Below are positions 41,618-52,879 of a DNA stretch of 64,000 bases, in pieces (the stretch's first letter is position 1; every line of letters starts with the position of its first letter). This DNA comes from Ischnura elegans (taxonomy: Eukaryota > Arthropoda > Insecta > Odonata > Coenagrionidae). The notes beneath the pieces were generated by a model, which saw only the letters and a program-made list of their open reading frames with translations, had not been told where the DNA came from and searched no databases. The DNA lies in the NCBI RefSeq assembly GCF_921293095.1, contig NC_060250.1:12356001-12420000 (forward strand), read 5' to 3'. Position numbers and translations under genes: made by a program.

Positions 41618-43004
41618 CCCTTTTGTTGCTATGAACGTATCTGCTACATTCCTGGTAGACTGTGGCAAACATAGCTCCTACGTTTGCCGTGGTCATCCCT
41701 CTCCATGTTTTCAGACTTTCTCTTTTTCGTGGGATTTTATTGCCATCCTTTCCGTGGCTGCTTGATCTCAGCCAAACCTAATGGCAGAGAGCACAAAGGC
41801 ATCTTTCGAGGACTGGGCACCCTCACCATAGGAACCCCTCCCCGGATTATCCCTTCTCCGAGAGAGAGCTCCCTTCTCTCTACGGCACATTCATGATAAA
41901 AATATTCCAACAAATCCGAATCCTTGCCTTTCCTAGGAATTTATTTATCTTGTCCTTGTCAATTAGCCGGGGAAATGTATTTGAAACTATTGGTCTCGCT
42001 TTCTTATACTTTCAGTGGTGGGTCTCTCACCCCTGGGTAATTACAAAGGAAATTTCGTTCCTTTGAGTATTATAATCTCGTTCTGCATTTCCCACTGAAT
42101 GGGGTTCCCTTCGAATATCATGCCTTTTCCACATGCTCTATTGATCTTTGCTAAGTTTTTCCAGAGTTTCGGTGGTGTTATTTTGCTCCTAATCCAGTAC
42201 CTACTTGAAAGATATTTTGTGAATCTCTTCATTTATTTCCACTATGGATAGTGAAATGGATCAGCTTCTAAAAAAATATAGTGTTTTAGGAACGGACGAC
42301 ACAATATTGCAAGAAAACTTCTGGGCTGGTGCTAACGTCCCTAAAATATTAAAGGCTAGGCATTTTATTGAAAAAATATCTGATTATGAGAGCAGAAAAA
42401 AACCCCAGAGAGTATGTTTCGTGTGTAAAAACACAAAAGAAAAGGATCAAAAGAGAAAAGACACATGATTTTGGTGCAGAGACTGTCAGAAAGCTCTATG
42501 TGTAGGTTGTTTCAGAGATTATCATTCAGATATTGATTTATAGATCAAAAAAATACTATATTTTCTTATAAGAAGGCCTATTATAAAGTTTATTATCCAT
42601 TACATTTACCTGCCACATCCAAATATGCGTGTGAAATGCTTTGCAAAGTTCAAATTGGCTGAAATGTGGTTGAAATATCCAGGAATATGGTTAAAAATCA
42701 ATGGATTTTATTACTGTTTGATATCAAATTGCACGTAAAAATATCATGCTGGCAAAATTTGGGGGAAAAATTCATTTACATTCGATTTACAAAAAGCCAC
42801 GTTCAAATATTTAAATTCCAATTATGATTCTTAGAAAGGGCTCAATTGTATTCATGGTCTGTCGTCAGGGGGTAGGGTGGCGAGTCCCGGATTATGAGGG
42901 TCCACTACCATTTAGACACGCCCTGGGTCGACGGCAAAACATCTTCCCCGCTCATGTCCCGCACACAGTAGCAGAAAAATTTTGACGCTCGCGGAGCTAA
43001 AGGG
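41618..43004 (+). mobile_element. piggyBac-like transposon remnant
   Basis: Lies exactly between TTAA at 41614-41617 and TTAA at 43005-43008. It starts CCCTTTTGTTGC and ends GAGCTAAAGGG, so the outer ends are CCCTTT inverted. It contains a recognisable piggyBac transposase C-terminal zinc ribbon (next entry). The catalytic DDE/D region is not recognisable, so it is an internally deleted copy. Confidence 0.75.
42244..42543 (+). pseudogene. piggyBac transposase remnant, C-terminal zinc ribbon
   Basis: An ATG-started frame (MDSEMDQLLKKY, 42244) runs 74 codons to a stop at 42466-42468. After that the same frame continues FWCRDCQKALCVGCFRDYH. Together RVCFVCKNTKEKDQ, then FWCRDC, ALCVGC and FRDYH give the spacing of the cysteine-rich DNA-binding ribbon at the end of piggyBac transposases. 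The catalytic core that should precede it is absent. Non-functional. Confidence 0.75.
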
Positions 43005-43008
43005 TTAA

Positions 43009-43445
43009 TACACCTGATTATGATTCATTGTCTCAAATAGAAAAGAGGGGAAAGAATCAAAACTATCCTAAAATTTTATTTTTGAGGCTGTTTGTTGAGT
43101 ATATGTATGGGGGACTAATAATGAAGAATTTTGCAATGTTCCCAATGATATCAATGCTGGCTGTGGATCCACAAGTATCTCTTTTATCTGAGCATCCCTT
43201 AGTGGTGCCTTGGAAAGTAAGTGACAAGAAAGAAGCCGAAGCCATCTCAGCTACACATCACATGAAATTTTCATTGTTATTTTGTACTCCTAATTTAATA
43301 GTATGAACTATGGATTATTTTCCTACATGCATGTTTGACGCAGCTCTCCATTTTGCTCTCGTAACCTCTAGCCTTTCCATGGTAAAGTATTTCTTCTCCA
43401 TTATATCATTCGTAACGTGTGTAACTCATTTGGGGCTCTCCCATA
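43009..43445. other. Intergenic, one weak exon-like frame
   Basis: A frame at about 43041-43219 (FVEYMYGGLIMKNF and neighbours) lies between an AG and a GTAAGT but matches nothing I recognise and has no partner exon. Confidence 0.25.
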
Positions 43446-43735
43446 CCCTTCCTCCCTTCCACATGTCCTTCTACTATTGTTTTCATTGGGACATCATGCC
43501 TCATATTTTGGTCAACTGTGTTGTCCCGTCTTCTAATTATGGTTTTTAGAAGACTTCTCTTCTCTCCCATTCTTCATATTACTTCCTAATTACGTATTCC
43601 GTCGATTCATTTAATCTCCATCATTATTTGGTAGTACCACATTTCGAATGCTTCCACTCTAGACTTCTCTGCTACTGTCAACATCCAAACCTCGTTCCAA
43701 TGGAGGAACATGCTCCTTTGTAGCATCTGTTGATT
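43446..43735 (-). mobile_element. LINE 3' tail, same family as copy B
   Basis: In reverse complement it matches the 3' coding end of the LINE at 28.7-31.0 kb: a region equivalent to LYGSEAWTMTAAEKARIEAFEMWCYRRMMK down to GHILRHDxLMKTIVEGQ. It is broken in all frames. It begins with the poorly conserved tail and stops in the region of the 'W' motif. Confidence 0.75.
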
Positions 43736-44123
43736 ATAAGATGCTACGTAGAACTCTACTTTATTGAAAATAAATTGAAATAACAGACTAGCCTCACAAT
43801 AAAGAGAAATTTGGTTATTTTAAGAAGAATATTTCATTTTTAGGCCCTTTAATAGCCATTATCATCAGAAAAAAGCATCAAAAAGTAAAATAGGCATCTT
43901 TAGAGAGAGAGAAATGGCCTTTATTTTGCCATAAATGGTCCTAAAAGACCTTATGTAACAAATAAAATTCTCGTGTCACAGTTTTTTGTAGCCAAACTCC
44001 TCCAATGAAATTGTGTGTATATTCAGTAGGTCTGAGAATAGGATGTAAAATAGTTTTTATTCTGCAGGGCCCATGAGGCCCTGAATCATTTACATAAGAA
44101 ATACATGTAAAGTTTGTCATTAA

Positions 44124-44458
44124 CCCTTTCACTGCTGTGAACGTACCTAGTACGTCCGCACGGCAGACTGCTGTGGACTTACTTTTTCTTCGTCCCTGCC
44201 ATGCAGTCAGCACTTTCGCCGAAGCACTCCGAAAGGTTGCTAATCCGGGACCCTGAATCCTCGACCAGCTCACCCACGCAGGACTGTCTCCTCGACCCTA
44301 CCAGCCTACCTCCCGAAAAGTGACCTCTCTGACTGCATATTTGAAAATCAATCAATCAATCCGATCATCAAAAAATGATTGTTTTCATTGCACTCCTGCA
44401 AATCAAGCAATCAAGTACATCTTTGAACCGAGTGTCTTCGATGAAAAATAACGATTTA
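44124..44458 (+). mobile_element. piggyBac-like MITE, copy 2
   Basis: Starts CCCTTTCACTGCTGTGAACG after TTAA (44120-44123). A subterminal palindrome ACGTACCTAGTACGT lies at about 44144. From about 44224 it aligns with the element at 38701. The right end near GTTAAC (44459) is not well defined. Confidence 0.6.
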
Positions 44459-44876
44459 GTTAACTTTTGCTAAAATGGCCATTTTCCGGTTGTCCGCAGC
44501 CATCTTTGACTTGTACACTCTGACCAAGATATCTGATTGGCTGTCTGTTTTACCTCTGGGATATTTTAAATTGGAGGAACAAAAAATTGGTTTAGTACAT
44601 ACATGTTTTGCTCTCTTTCTCTTAGGGGTAATAACCAAATGTCACTCTGACTTATCTGGCATCCAATGTAGGTTCAAAGATTTTCTCAGCGTTGATCAGA
44701 TGATCTCTACATTCTCTTCGGGTTTACACCGCATCCGTTGGCTTTTGGCTTCAACTGTTTCCTTCGACTTGAAGATGCTGACTGCAGTGTCAGTAAAACT
44801 GTTGTCGCCAAAATCCAATGGACTCGGTAAAAACCCGAAGGGAATTCAGAGATTATCTGGTGTCTTTTCACTTCTA

Positions 44877-44936
44877 CCTCATTTGAAAAAGGCCAGATTG
44901 GCGACCGGCCACCAATCTGGCCTTTTTCAAATGAGG
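44877..44936. repeat. 25-bp-arm perfect hairpin
   Basis: The 25-bp arm 44877-44901 (starting CCTCATTTGAAAAAGGCC) and its exact complement 44912-44936 flank a 10-base spacer. The right arm is the start of a truncated copy of the 665-bp inverted-repeat family, so the left arm is an inverted copy of that family's internal sequence. Confidence 0.9.
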
Positions 44937-45071
44937 TTAAAATTGACCATTAAAGTTCGTCTAAACTGGGATTTATAGAACCAAATACTTAGTGAATATG
45001 AATACACTAATGGTGGGTAACGAATCACAATCAATGCCTTTCGTTTCCTTTGATGAAGGAAACTACCCTAT
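44909..45071 (+). mobile_element. 665-bp TIR family, 3' fragment (copy D)
   Basis: Aligns with the last 160 bases of the copies at 52880, 58872 and 60719 (CCAATCTGGCC, AATACACTAATGGTGGGTAA, GATGAAGGAAACTACCCTAT). The 5' 500 bases are absent and replaced by the inverted 25-bp arm. Confidence 0.85.
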
Positions 45072-45605
45072 TTGTAAGAGACAGGTTCAAATCCTTGGGG
45101 GCTCATTTGAGATCTATTCAAGCACGGAATGATTAGGAAAGCCAATGACTTCATTGCTGGTTGAGTCCTTGGGTACGTGTAGGAATCAGTCTTGAACAAT
45201 TACAGCTGTTCCCCTGGTCATGAGGAAAAGTGGAAACCTTTTCCTGCTGTTGGATTTTAGCCCTGTGAGCCAAAGAGTGAATTGTTGGTGATTCTGTAAA
45301 GATTTACCAAGAGCTATTACACAGTTGATTCCCAAGTTTTTTTCTCATCTTCATATTTCATTTTTTACCATAAAATATGGTCTCACTGCTGCATAGAAAG
45401 AGACTGCAAATCTTTGATCATTAAATTTTGAAGAATAATAATTGGTTTGATTTGAAATCGACATTGTTGAAGAATTTAACATTTCTGGAAAAAGTATATT
45501 GGTATTTTGTAATGTTATTGTGTGACTTGTCTTTATTAATCCTTCATTTTTAATTGTGGTACTGGTTGTCAGGTTCCAATTGTATGGGTAGGAGTCTAAA
45601 AGTTA
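45072..45605. other. Intergenic, no gene seen
   Basis: One GGTTCAAATCC at about 45086-45096 resembles a tRNA B-box but lacks an A-box partner. Nothing else supported. Confidence 0.4.
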
Positions 45606-48600
45606 TCCCAGATAACACGGCATTTGTATTACATCAATAATACACAAAAAATACGTGCCCAAATACATATGTATAAGATGGAATACGATCGTATTACATC
45701 GGTATATTTCACGTAGAAGTGGTTCAAAAGTCCCTATAGATGTATGTATTCGTGCGTATTACAAATTGGAAATCTGAATACCCATACATGATTTATACAT
45801 ATGTATACAAAGGAATACAATCGTATTACGTCTGTATATTTCACGTAAAAGTGGCTCAAAAGTCCCTCAGGATGGATGTATACATGCGTATTACAAATTG
45901 GAAATCTGAATATCCTTACATGTAATATACATATGTATCTGCAGGCCCTCGTACACGAATTATACATATTGATTTTCTGACCCACATCCACTTAATATCA
46001 ATATGGATCAAACGGATGAATAAATATAAGGAAACCAGAACATACAGATAATAAAACATTTATTCAAAGAGAAAAATAAAATAATTCATACAAAGAACAA
46101 GTGCGGCCATGAATATTGCTAACACGCATTAAGGGCCAGCAAACAGTAGGTGAAACTTAGTTTAAAAAAATGGCACAAAGATAAATCAAGTACAAACAAT
46201 GGTTTGAGTTGGAAAATAGAAAAAAATGTTAGCATGGAACAAGCGTTGTAACCCATTGCACAAGAAGAAACCTGAATTCAGGAAACCAACTCTGCACAAT
46301 TAACCACTTTCTGAAAGGAGAAAAGAAGAAGTCAAGTTTAAAAGTCATGCAAAAATATATCTTTTTGTAAGATCTGAATAGGAGCTCAAGGCCTTTCAAT
46401 TTGAATTCTGTGAAGTCTGTAATTTTAGTACTAATTCTGTATTCTGAATGCAAATGAAAGTTTGGCTTCTCTGCTAGGTTCCAGACATAAGTTTTAAATC
46501 TTTTCATTTACCAATTATGTCGAGGTCCCAGCTAGCACAGATTTGACATTGTCCTTTGAGAAATCATATATTTTGGGGATATGCTTTCATTTTACAAAAT
46601 TAATAGCCTTTCTCTTAAGAAGAATGAGAAATATGAGAAAAGATCATATGACTACTTTTAAATATAAATTAACTAGGGAAAACGTGAATCCATTGGTATG
46701 CTTATTTAGTACATTATACTAATTTATTAGTACCATGATTTAGTATCGGATGATTCACACTGAAAAAATATAAACTTGTGATATCAAATTTTCAAACAAA
46801 TAAATTTCATACATAACCGATAATTTCAGGCTTAACTTTAAGATTCCTCTCCATCATGGATAAAAAATTTTTTTTCCCTCAAACCTTACCTCGGTATTAA
46901 CAATTCCACCTGGTCTTCTGGCTTTGCTTCGTCGTCTTTTCCGTAATCCATTCTCCTCTTGTCCAGGCCAAGCTATTTACATCGTCGCCTCCTGGGTATG
47001 CGCGAAAGAGCATGAAAATAAAATTATAATTAATTAATTTGGCCCATACGCACCTCTTTCTTACATATAATGACAAACTTTCGCATGAAAATTACGTATT
47101 TATCTTGTGTTAATAATAATGACGAAATGCACCTTGATTGACTGCATTTCAAGATGAAAGAAATATTACATTTTGCTTTAAGGGAACCGATATTACACGA
47201 CCAATACTTCTTGCTCGTTAAATAATTAGAAGTAGAGGGCAAAACCGCTCGGAACCTCGAGGAATCTATTAGTGACAAGGCTACGCTGATAAGTCTAAGG
47301 TCAAAGATGTTATGACTAAAGCATAGGATAACTAGGAATGCAAGAACTACAATACAGTAGGTTGTGGTAATAAACAGCGATAAAACAACTTACACGTGAA
47401 CGAAAACATTCCTTTAAACAATTTTTTCTGCTCTTAATTAAGAGAAGAAAAAATGTAACTTCAGCCGCGAAGCACGGAATTACTATACGACGCATAATCT
47501 ATTAATTTATACGTACAAGATTGACATTACTATGTTTTACCATATAATTTCAATGGACACCAGTCTCCTCGATACATAACTCAACAAAAAAGGAAAACAA
47601 TAGCCAAACATAAACAAAATAATTACCTCTATTGGCGCAATGTGGTCAATGTGGTAGTTGTATCCAAATATACTCAAATAACATAATTAATGTAGTCTAT
47701 TTATGCGTACAATATAATAAAAGATAAATCATACCTTACCTTAATTATCCAGTGACAGGAAACTGTTGGAGCTGGCTTGCACGAATCGCAATAACGTGCG
47801 GGATTGAAGCACATTTCCAGCAAAACATAGCTTCGGTTTGAGCGCACCATCCACACGCACCGGTTATCGAGGATTAAAACACTATGTCAATTCTTCCAAT
47901 ACGTATAATAATACAAACAAATATAAAATTAACTATACATCAGTAGCCGGAGTTCCTCCTACAGCACGTTCTTGACGTTCTCGTAGTCTCGAACGAAATG
48001 CCGAGCTAACTGTTAACGAGATTATCACTCCCACTCACTTCCCTAGCTTGTTGCGACAGAATTGAGAATTTAATTTTTTTGTTTAAACAGTTAATTTAAA
48101 ATATTGTTTAAAAAATTAAACTTCGCTTTTACTTTTGCGCTGTGCAAGAACTATTTTTTGTATTTTTCATGTATTGTGAACCATTTTCCATGTGTATATT
48201 TCGCGGATGGAAACTGAATTTTACATATGTAATACGTCTGTATTTCGCGTGCATTTACAAATTAACATAAATATGGTCGCCATACTACCCTTGCTCACAT
48301 CGATCAGTATATGATTTATTTTTAAGCTTCCTGGGTATAAATTCGAATGGATGAATGATCATTGAAATGAGGAAATCTGGCGTTTGCAGTGAACATATTA
48401 TTTCTGCAGAAATGTTTCTGAACATTTTACTAGACGCCACGAAAATCCACCTCTCAAAAATTACAGGAAATATACATAATGTATATTTTGTGTATTTTTG
48501 ACCACATTTACATATGTATTTCCTCTGTATTCATACATATGTAAAAGTAGCAAGTGTTACACGATATTTACATTTGTATTTTTGACCACATTTACATAAG

Positions 48601-48795
48601 TATTCAAATTTCAAAAATACAAATGTATTTATCGTGTAACACGTACCACTTTTACATATGTATGAATACAAAGGAAATACATCCAATAATACATATGTAT
48701 TACACATGTTATACATAACAAAAATAAATATGTATGTGACCCATGAAAATACAATATAAATACATTATGTATATCCAAATGTGTGCTGTTGGGGA
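45606..48795. mobile_element. 3.2-kb terminal-inverted-repeat DNA transposon (PIF/Harbinger-like?)
   Basis: The left end TCCCAGATAACACGGCATTTG mirrors the right end, which in reverse complement reads TCCCCAACAGCACACATTTG. The 3-bp duplication TTA flanks both sides (45603-45605 and 48796-48798). A 3-bp TTA/TAA duplication suits PIF/Harbinger, but no DDE transposase was recognised. Both ends are crowded with ACATATGTA(T/A) palindromes and with near-tandem blocks (GTATTACAAATTGGAAATC at about 45757 and 45889). On the minus strand a lysine/arginine-rich exon-like piece (NGLRKRRRSKARRPGG, about 46955-46907) ends at a GTAAGG donor. Probably non-autonomous. Confidence 0.6.
48516..48680. repeat. 70-bp-arm hairpin near the right end of the 3.2-kb element
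   Basis: The left arm 48516-48585 and right arm 48611-48680 are near-exact reverse complements; each contains ACATATGTA and GTGTTACACG or its complement. This subterminal inverted repeat belongs to the transposon. Confidence 0.88.
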
Positions 48796-49016
48796 TTATG
48801 CATCATAAGTTGAAATTATAAATTGATTTTCTGTAAAAAGTTACCACCTGTCTGGAGACTGAAATTTAAGCCATTATCTGCCTGTTATTATTCTCATGAT
48901 GCTGCATTGAACAAAGATATCTTAAATTCATGCATTGAATTTCTTTAAAGGATTTTGATGTATATTCAATTGAACATGGTCATTTTTTGAGAAATGTAAT
49001 TTTCTGTATTTTGAAG

Positions 49017-49798
49017 GGAATACTCGCCTGCTCTTCACCTGCCTCCATTCTGGTGGGGTGGGAGGCATGAGCCTAAGTGGCCTTGGCAGTGCTGGAGCAT
49101 GGAAGACTTCTCCATGAAGAATTGTAAATGCATCGAATGCTACCAGCCGTGCTCATGCAGGCACATAGAAGAGCCCACTACTTTGAAATGTAAATTTCCT
49201 GGTCATTGTGGTTTCCATTTTCTAGCTCAAGAAAAGGGCCAAAACCTCTTAGAGAGCCACAAACAAAATGAAAATAGAAATTTATGTTGTTATTGCAAGC
49301 TAGAAATTCCGGAAGCAAGCAAGAGATATGGTGACACCACATTACCAGATCCCCGTTGTGTTGGCCAGTACCATAGTTCTCTTTTGGAAAATATTCTGGG
49401 AAGAGGAACAGCCTTGGTAATAGGCAAAGATAAATGTTCTCCAAATAAAAAAGAGCGCTCAATGAGAGGGTACATTCCAGGAGATGTGCATGGATTGAAA
49501 GGCTGGAGTGGGTGTGTGGGAGGGGATCCTATGCGTGAAGAGTTGAATAATTCACTTTACCCAGTTGAAAATTATTCAACCAGCTCAAAACTGTCGAAAA
49601 TGATTGAGGACAGGCTGGACCAGTGAGTAATTATTGGCAAAGTACTTTGAATATTTATGTCAGAAATTTAATGAATAATTAAATCTCCACTTCTTTTTTC
49701 TATGTGCTAGAAGGCCGTGTTATCAGCACCCTTGTCAAGATCATCGATATCAATATGGAATTCAACCGAAACAGTTATGCAATATGATCAACAGTTGA
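49017..49798 (+). CDS. Unrecognised cysteine-rich gene, last two exons (partial)
   Basis: I do not recognise this protein. Exon 49017-49622 follows TTTTCTGTATTTTGAAG and ends at the donor GTGAGT. It is open for about 200 codons from EYSPALHLPPFW. The second exon, 49711-49798, follows CTTTTTTCTATGTGCTAG; joined at phase 2 it gives DRLDQRPCYQHPCQDH to a TGA stop. Visible features: cysteine pairs spaced like small zinc-binding or secreted knots (CKCIECYQPCSC at about residue 38, then CKFPGHC, NLCCYC and a terminal PCYQHPC), no transmembrane helix and a serine-rich C-terminal third. Upstream exons were not found; the 3.2-kb transposon lies directly 5', probably in an intron. Long open frame, two good splice sites and cysteine spacing argue for a real gene, but this is not proven. 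Confidence 0.5.
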
Positions 49799-52020
49799 AA
49801 ATTAGTTAATGTTGTTGTAATGGTCCCTGCACCCTTTTTCAAAGGGGCATTGGGCTGAGGAAAAATGAAGTGAACTTGTGAAGGACCAAGTTTACTGCAG
49901 AGTAGGTGCTTGCATGCCATATTTAAATATATTGTTAATCTTAGCAAAGAAAATATGTTTCATAGCTGTAACTATCTTCATCTAGGATGTGGAACATTGT
50001 TAAAGTCCATGTCACCTTTACATGTTCACTCTGGCCACAGGGATAGTGCATGAATTGTTCAAAATTTATTTTGGCACCTAGCCATAGACTCATTCAGTAG
50101 ATATTGAAGAAATGCACATTTGGGATTATTCTTTGCCAAAATCAATTTTTAATGATTCTTACAGGTTTAATCAATTGTATGTGGTGGCTAATATATGCAT
50201 CGTCCTCCTATGCTATGTGACACATCCATGTTTCTCTCTATATTTTGATTTCATGAGATACATATGTACTATTTTGGAGCCACTTTAAGATGGTAAAGTA
50301 AATTGATTTATATTTCCCCCTCATGAAAAATGGTTTAATATGTTTTTTGTTTAATTAATGCTTTATTCCTCTATGTCCATCATCTGGGCATTCATGGAAA
50401 ATTGTATGTTAGGATGAAATTATTAAGCTATGTCTACTCAAACCCATAGTGATGAGAAGCTGACAACATAACCTCAGCAGCATCATTGATGGATAGGTTT
50501 TTTGAGTTAGAGTCAGTGGAAAAGTGTCGCTATAAGAAGTATAGGTAATAAGTCCTATTCCCTTGATTTTTTGTGTGAAATAAACAAGTGGTTTTCTACT
50601 GTAAGTGGGAATAAATAGTAAAAAAAATGATAATAATATGCAAAGAAAATAATAATAGTAATAGGAGTTCACAAGTAATAAATATTTAATGCAGGAATTT
50701 TTCCTATTTGTATCTGCTTTATATTGCCCACAAGGAGAGGATATTTCATCCGTTTCCTGAGTAGTCTAGTGGTAGTGAGTAGTGGGTGCATCTCATAAAG
50801 GCACACTATCTGTGCATAAGCCTTTCTGGCTCTTTAAGATTAAATGCAACTCTCTTATTGGAAGCACTGGGACCTGTTGATTTCATTTAATAAGACTGAA
50901 TATGTGGTGCGTTTGACATTTCTCTACTTTGGATTAAGGCTTAAGGGTGATAATCAATACATTTCATGCCTTTTAGACCCTAATAAGTTCAAGGTACCTT
51001 AGAATGACACTTTTAGGTGTGCCATTTTTTATACCCTCAAAAGATGATTCTTTTTGATGCGGAGCTATGATTCCCTTTATACAGCATGTTGAGAGGAAGC
51101 AGAGATTCACTGTGCTTATAGACCAGTCCCAGTCAAAAGTCTTATATGTAGTCACATGGCCAGGGTGATGGGCTTTGAAGACTTCAGCCCCCCGAAATGT
51201 TTTCTCTAATTACTGTCCGCAGTACATCTGCTGAGTGGGTCTCTAGCCCAGGGTCACCTATCCCCTGGCACTCCTTTACTCAAATCCTTCACAACACCGA
51301 AACCATTCGCATATCATGTGAGTTGTATTGCTTACAGTGCCCATTCTCAATCTCCCAAACTCCTCAAGTTTTGGCGAAGCAGAAAAAAATTTAGAATTTA
51401 CAACCATGTAGACACTCAGGCTATTACAGTTCATACTCATCAATTTTTGTCTCTCCATGCGTAATCAGTACTTTAGAAGATAGAATAAATTATGTTGAGT
51501 GGATTTACAAAGCTAATTTTTGAATTTTCCTCTGAAATAAATGTATAATTATAATATATATGGGAACACACATTCTCAAGAAAATTTTGGAATTTTTTCC
51601 CTGCCATATTTAGCTGGCTTCTTTACATGTTTACGGATATTGAAGTACATATATTGGTGGAAAAAAATGGCCAGTAATTTTATTATATGATGGAATTTCA
51701 CATTCATATGGCAATAATCACTATGTCATGGTTGTATTGCAAACCTACGTATGATATCTGGCTATTAAACTGATATTGTGTCTTTTGATGTTCAAATTAA
51801 GTTTGTTTCAACAAAAACTGAGGTACTCATTTCTCTAAAACTATCAGTGAAACCATTTTATGTAAAGATGCAATGATAAAAAATATTGATTTCTTTGCAA
51901 TTTTAGTGCCTTTTTGACTGAGTTTTTTATGAGTTTTTCACAAAAAGCAGGTGGGACTTCTTTTGACAAGTGGCAGATATGTGTAACATTTCTAACCCTG
52001 CTGTGTGAATGGCGGTGAAA
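49799..52020. other. Intergenic or 3'UTR, no gene seen
   Basis: AT-rich. At about 50757-50790 TGAGTAGTCTAGTGGTAGTG resembles a tRNA A-box and may be a SINE remnant. No B-box follows at the right distance. Confidence 0.4.
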
Positions 52021-52150
52021 TATACAAGAATTGCTATGAGAAAAAATTCCCCTGGACTGGGAATCGAACCACAGACCTTTGGCTTTCCGGGCTACTGCGC
52101 AGACTACTTCCCTATCCAGGTTCCTTAATTCCCATGGCAATTCTTGTATA
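52021..52150 (-). mobile_element. 130-bp tRNA-like element inside inverted repeats
   Basis: The ends TATACAAGAATTGCTATG (52021-52038) and CATGGCAATTCTTGTATA (52133-52150) are inverted with one mismatch. If TA is the target duplication, the repeat is 16 bp. Between them, on the minus strand, lies a tRNA-like core: CTGCGCAGTAGCCCGGAAAG (A-box region) and GGTTCGATTCCCAG (B-box). It could be a MITE that captured a tRNA-like SINE head. Confidence 0.65.
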
Positions 52151-52879
52151 AGTGGTACATACTTGATAGTTGCTTTCTTGGTGTTTCATACATCTTTCTA
52201 TACATTGCCAGATGTATCTTGAAAAATTTTGTCACTTGCACAGTTGTATTTCACCTTCACGGTCAGTTTTTGGCGTCTCCTTTGGTAATTGCTGCTAAAT
52301 CAAAGTGTGTGTTGATGAAGGAATGGTGGAGCAGACCAGTTTGAAAAGAAGTAAAATTGTATTTATTAGGCCATTTTAAGTCAAAAATAAATACCATGTT
52401 GGGAATTATTTGGAAAAAAGAAACAATAAACATTGCAAGAACATTGCAGGATTGGCACCATAATTTGATGGAGGGATTAGAGCCGGTTGGTAGAAAAGAA
52501 GTTAGCATCAAGTATCAGGGTGAATTCTGAAAGCAGTCTGCTTGAATGTAATGGAATTCAAACCACTTTATAAAATTCAGGGGAATTTTAGAAATAAATG
52601 CATGTGGAAACAAAGCCGTAACTAAGTCCATTGCAGTAGGATGCCTAAACATTTCAGCACTCTATGCAGGAGAAATTTTTCGCTGGTTTGATGCAATATA
52701 TGGTTTTCCTATGAGTGCAAATTAACTACAAATTAGCAGTATAAGCAACTCCCATACCACACAAACACCCTCGAAGCTAAAATTGGGCTCATTAGCTGGA
52801 GCAAAGGATGGATGCTGTGGCATGGCACTCAAAGTGCTTGCACAAGTATATAACAGGACAAAATGAATCCGTTGCAACA
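52151..52879. other. Intergenic, no gene seen
   Basis: AT-rich; nothing supported. Confidence 0.5.

Noticed and set aside
43041-43219. Exon-like frame between AG and GTAAGT
   Set aside because: No family match, no partner exon, and its phase does not fit the gene ending at 49.8 kb.
44475-44978. 167-codon open frame
   Set aside because: Runs from a MITE through the hairpin into another MITE fragment; no recognisable domain, probably chance.
52040-52125. Free-standing tRNA gene
   Set aside because: B-box present but acceptor and anticodon arms do not pair; better explained as the core of a small repeat.
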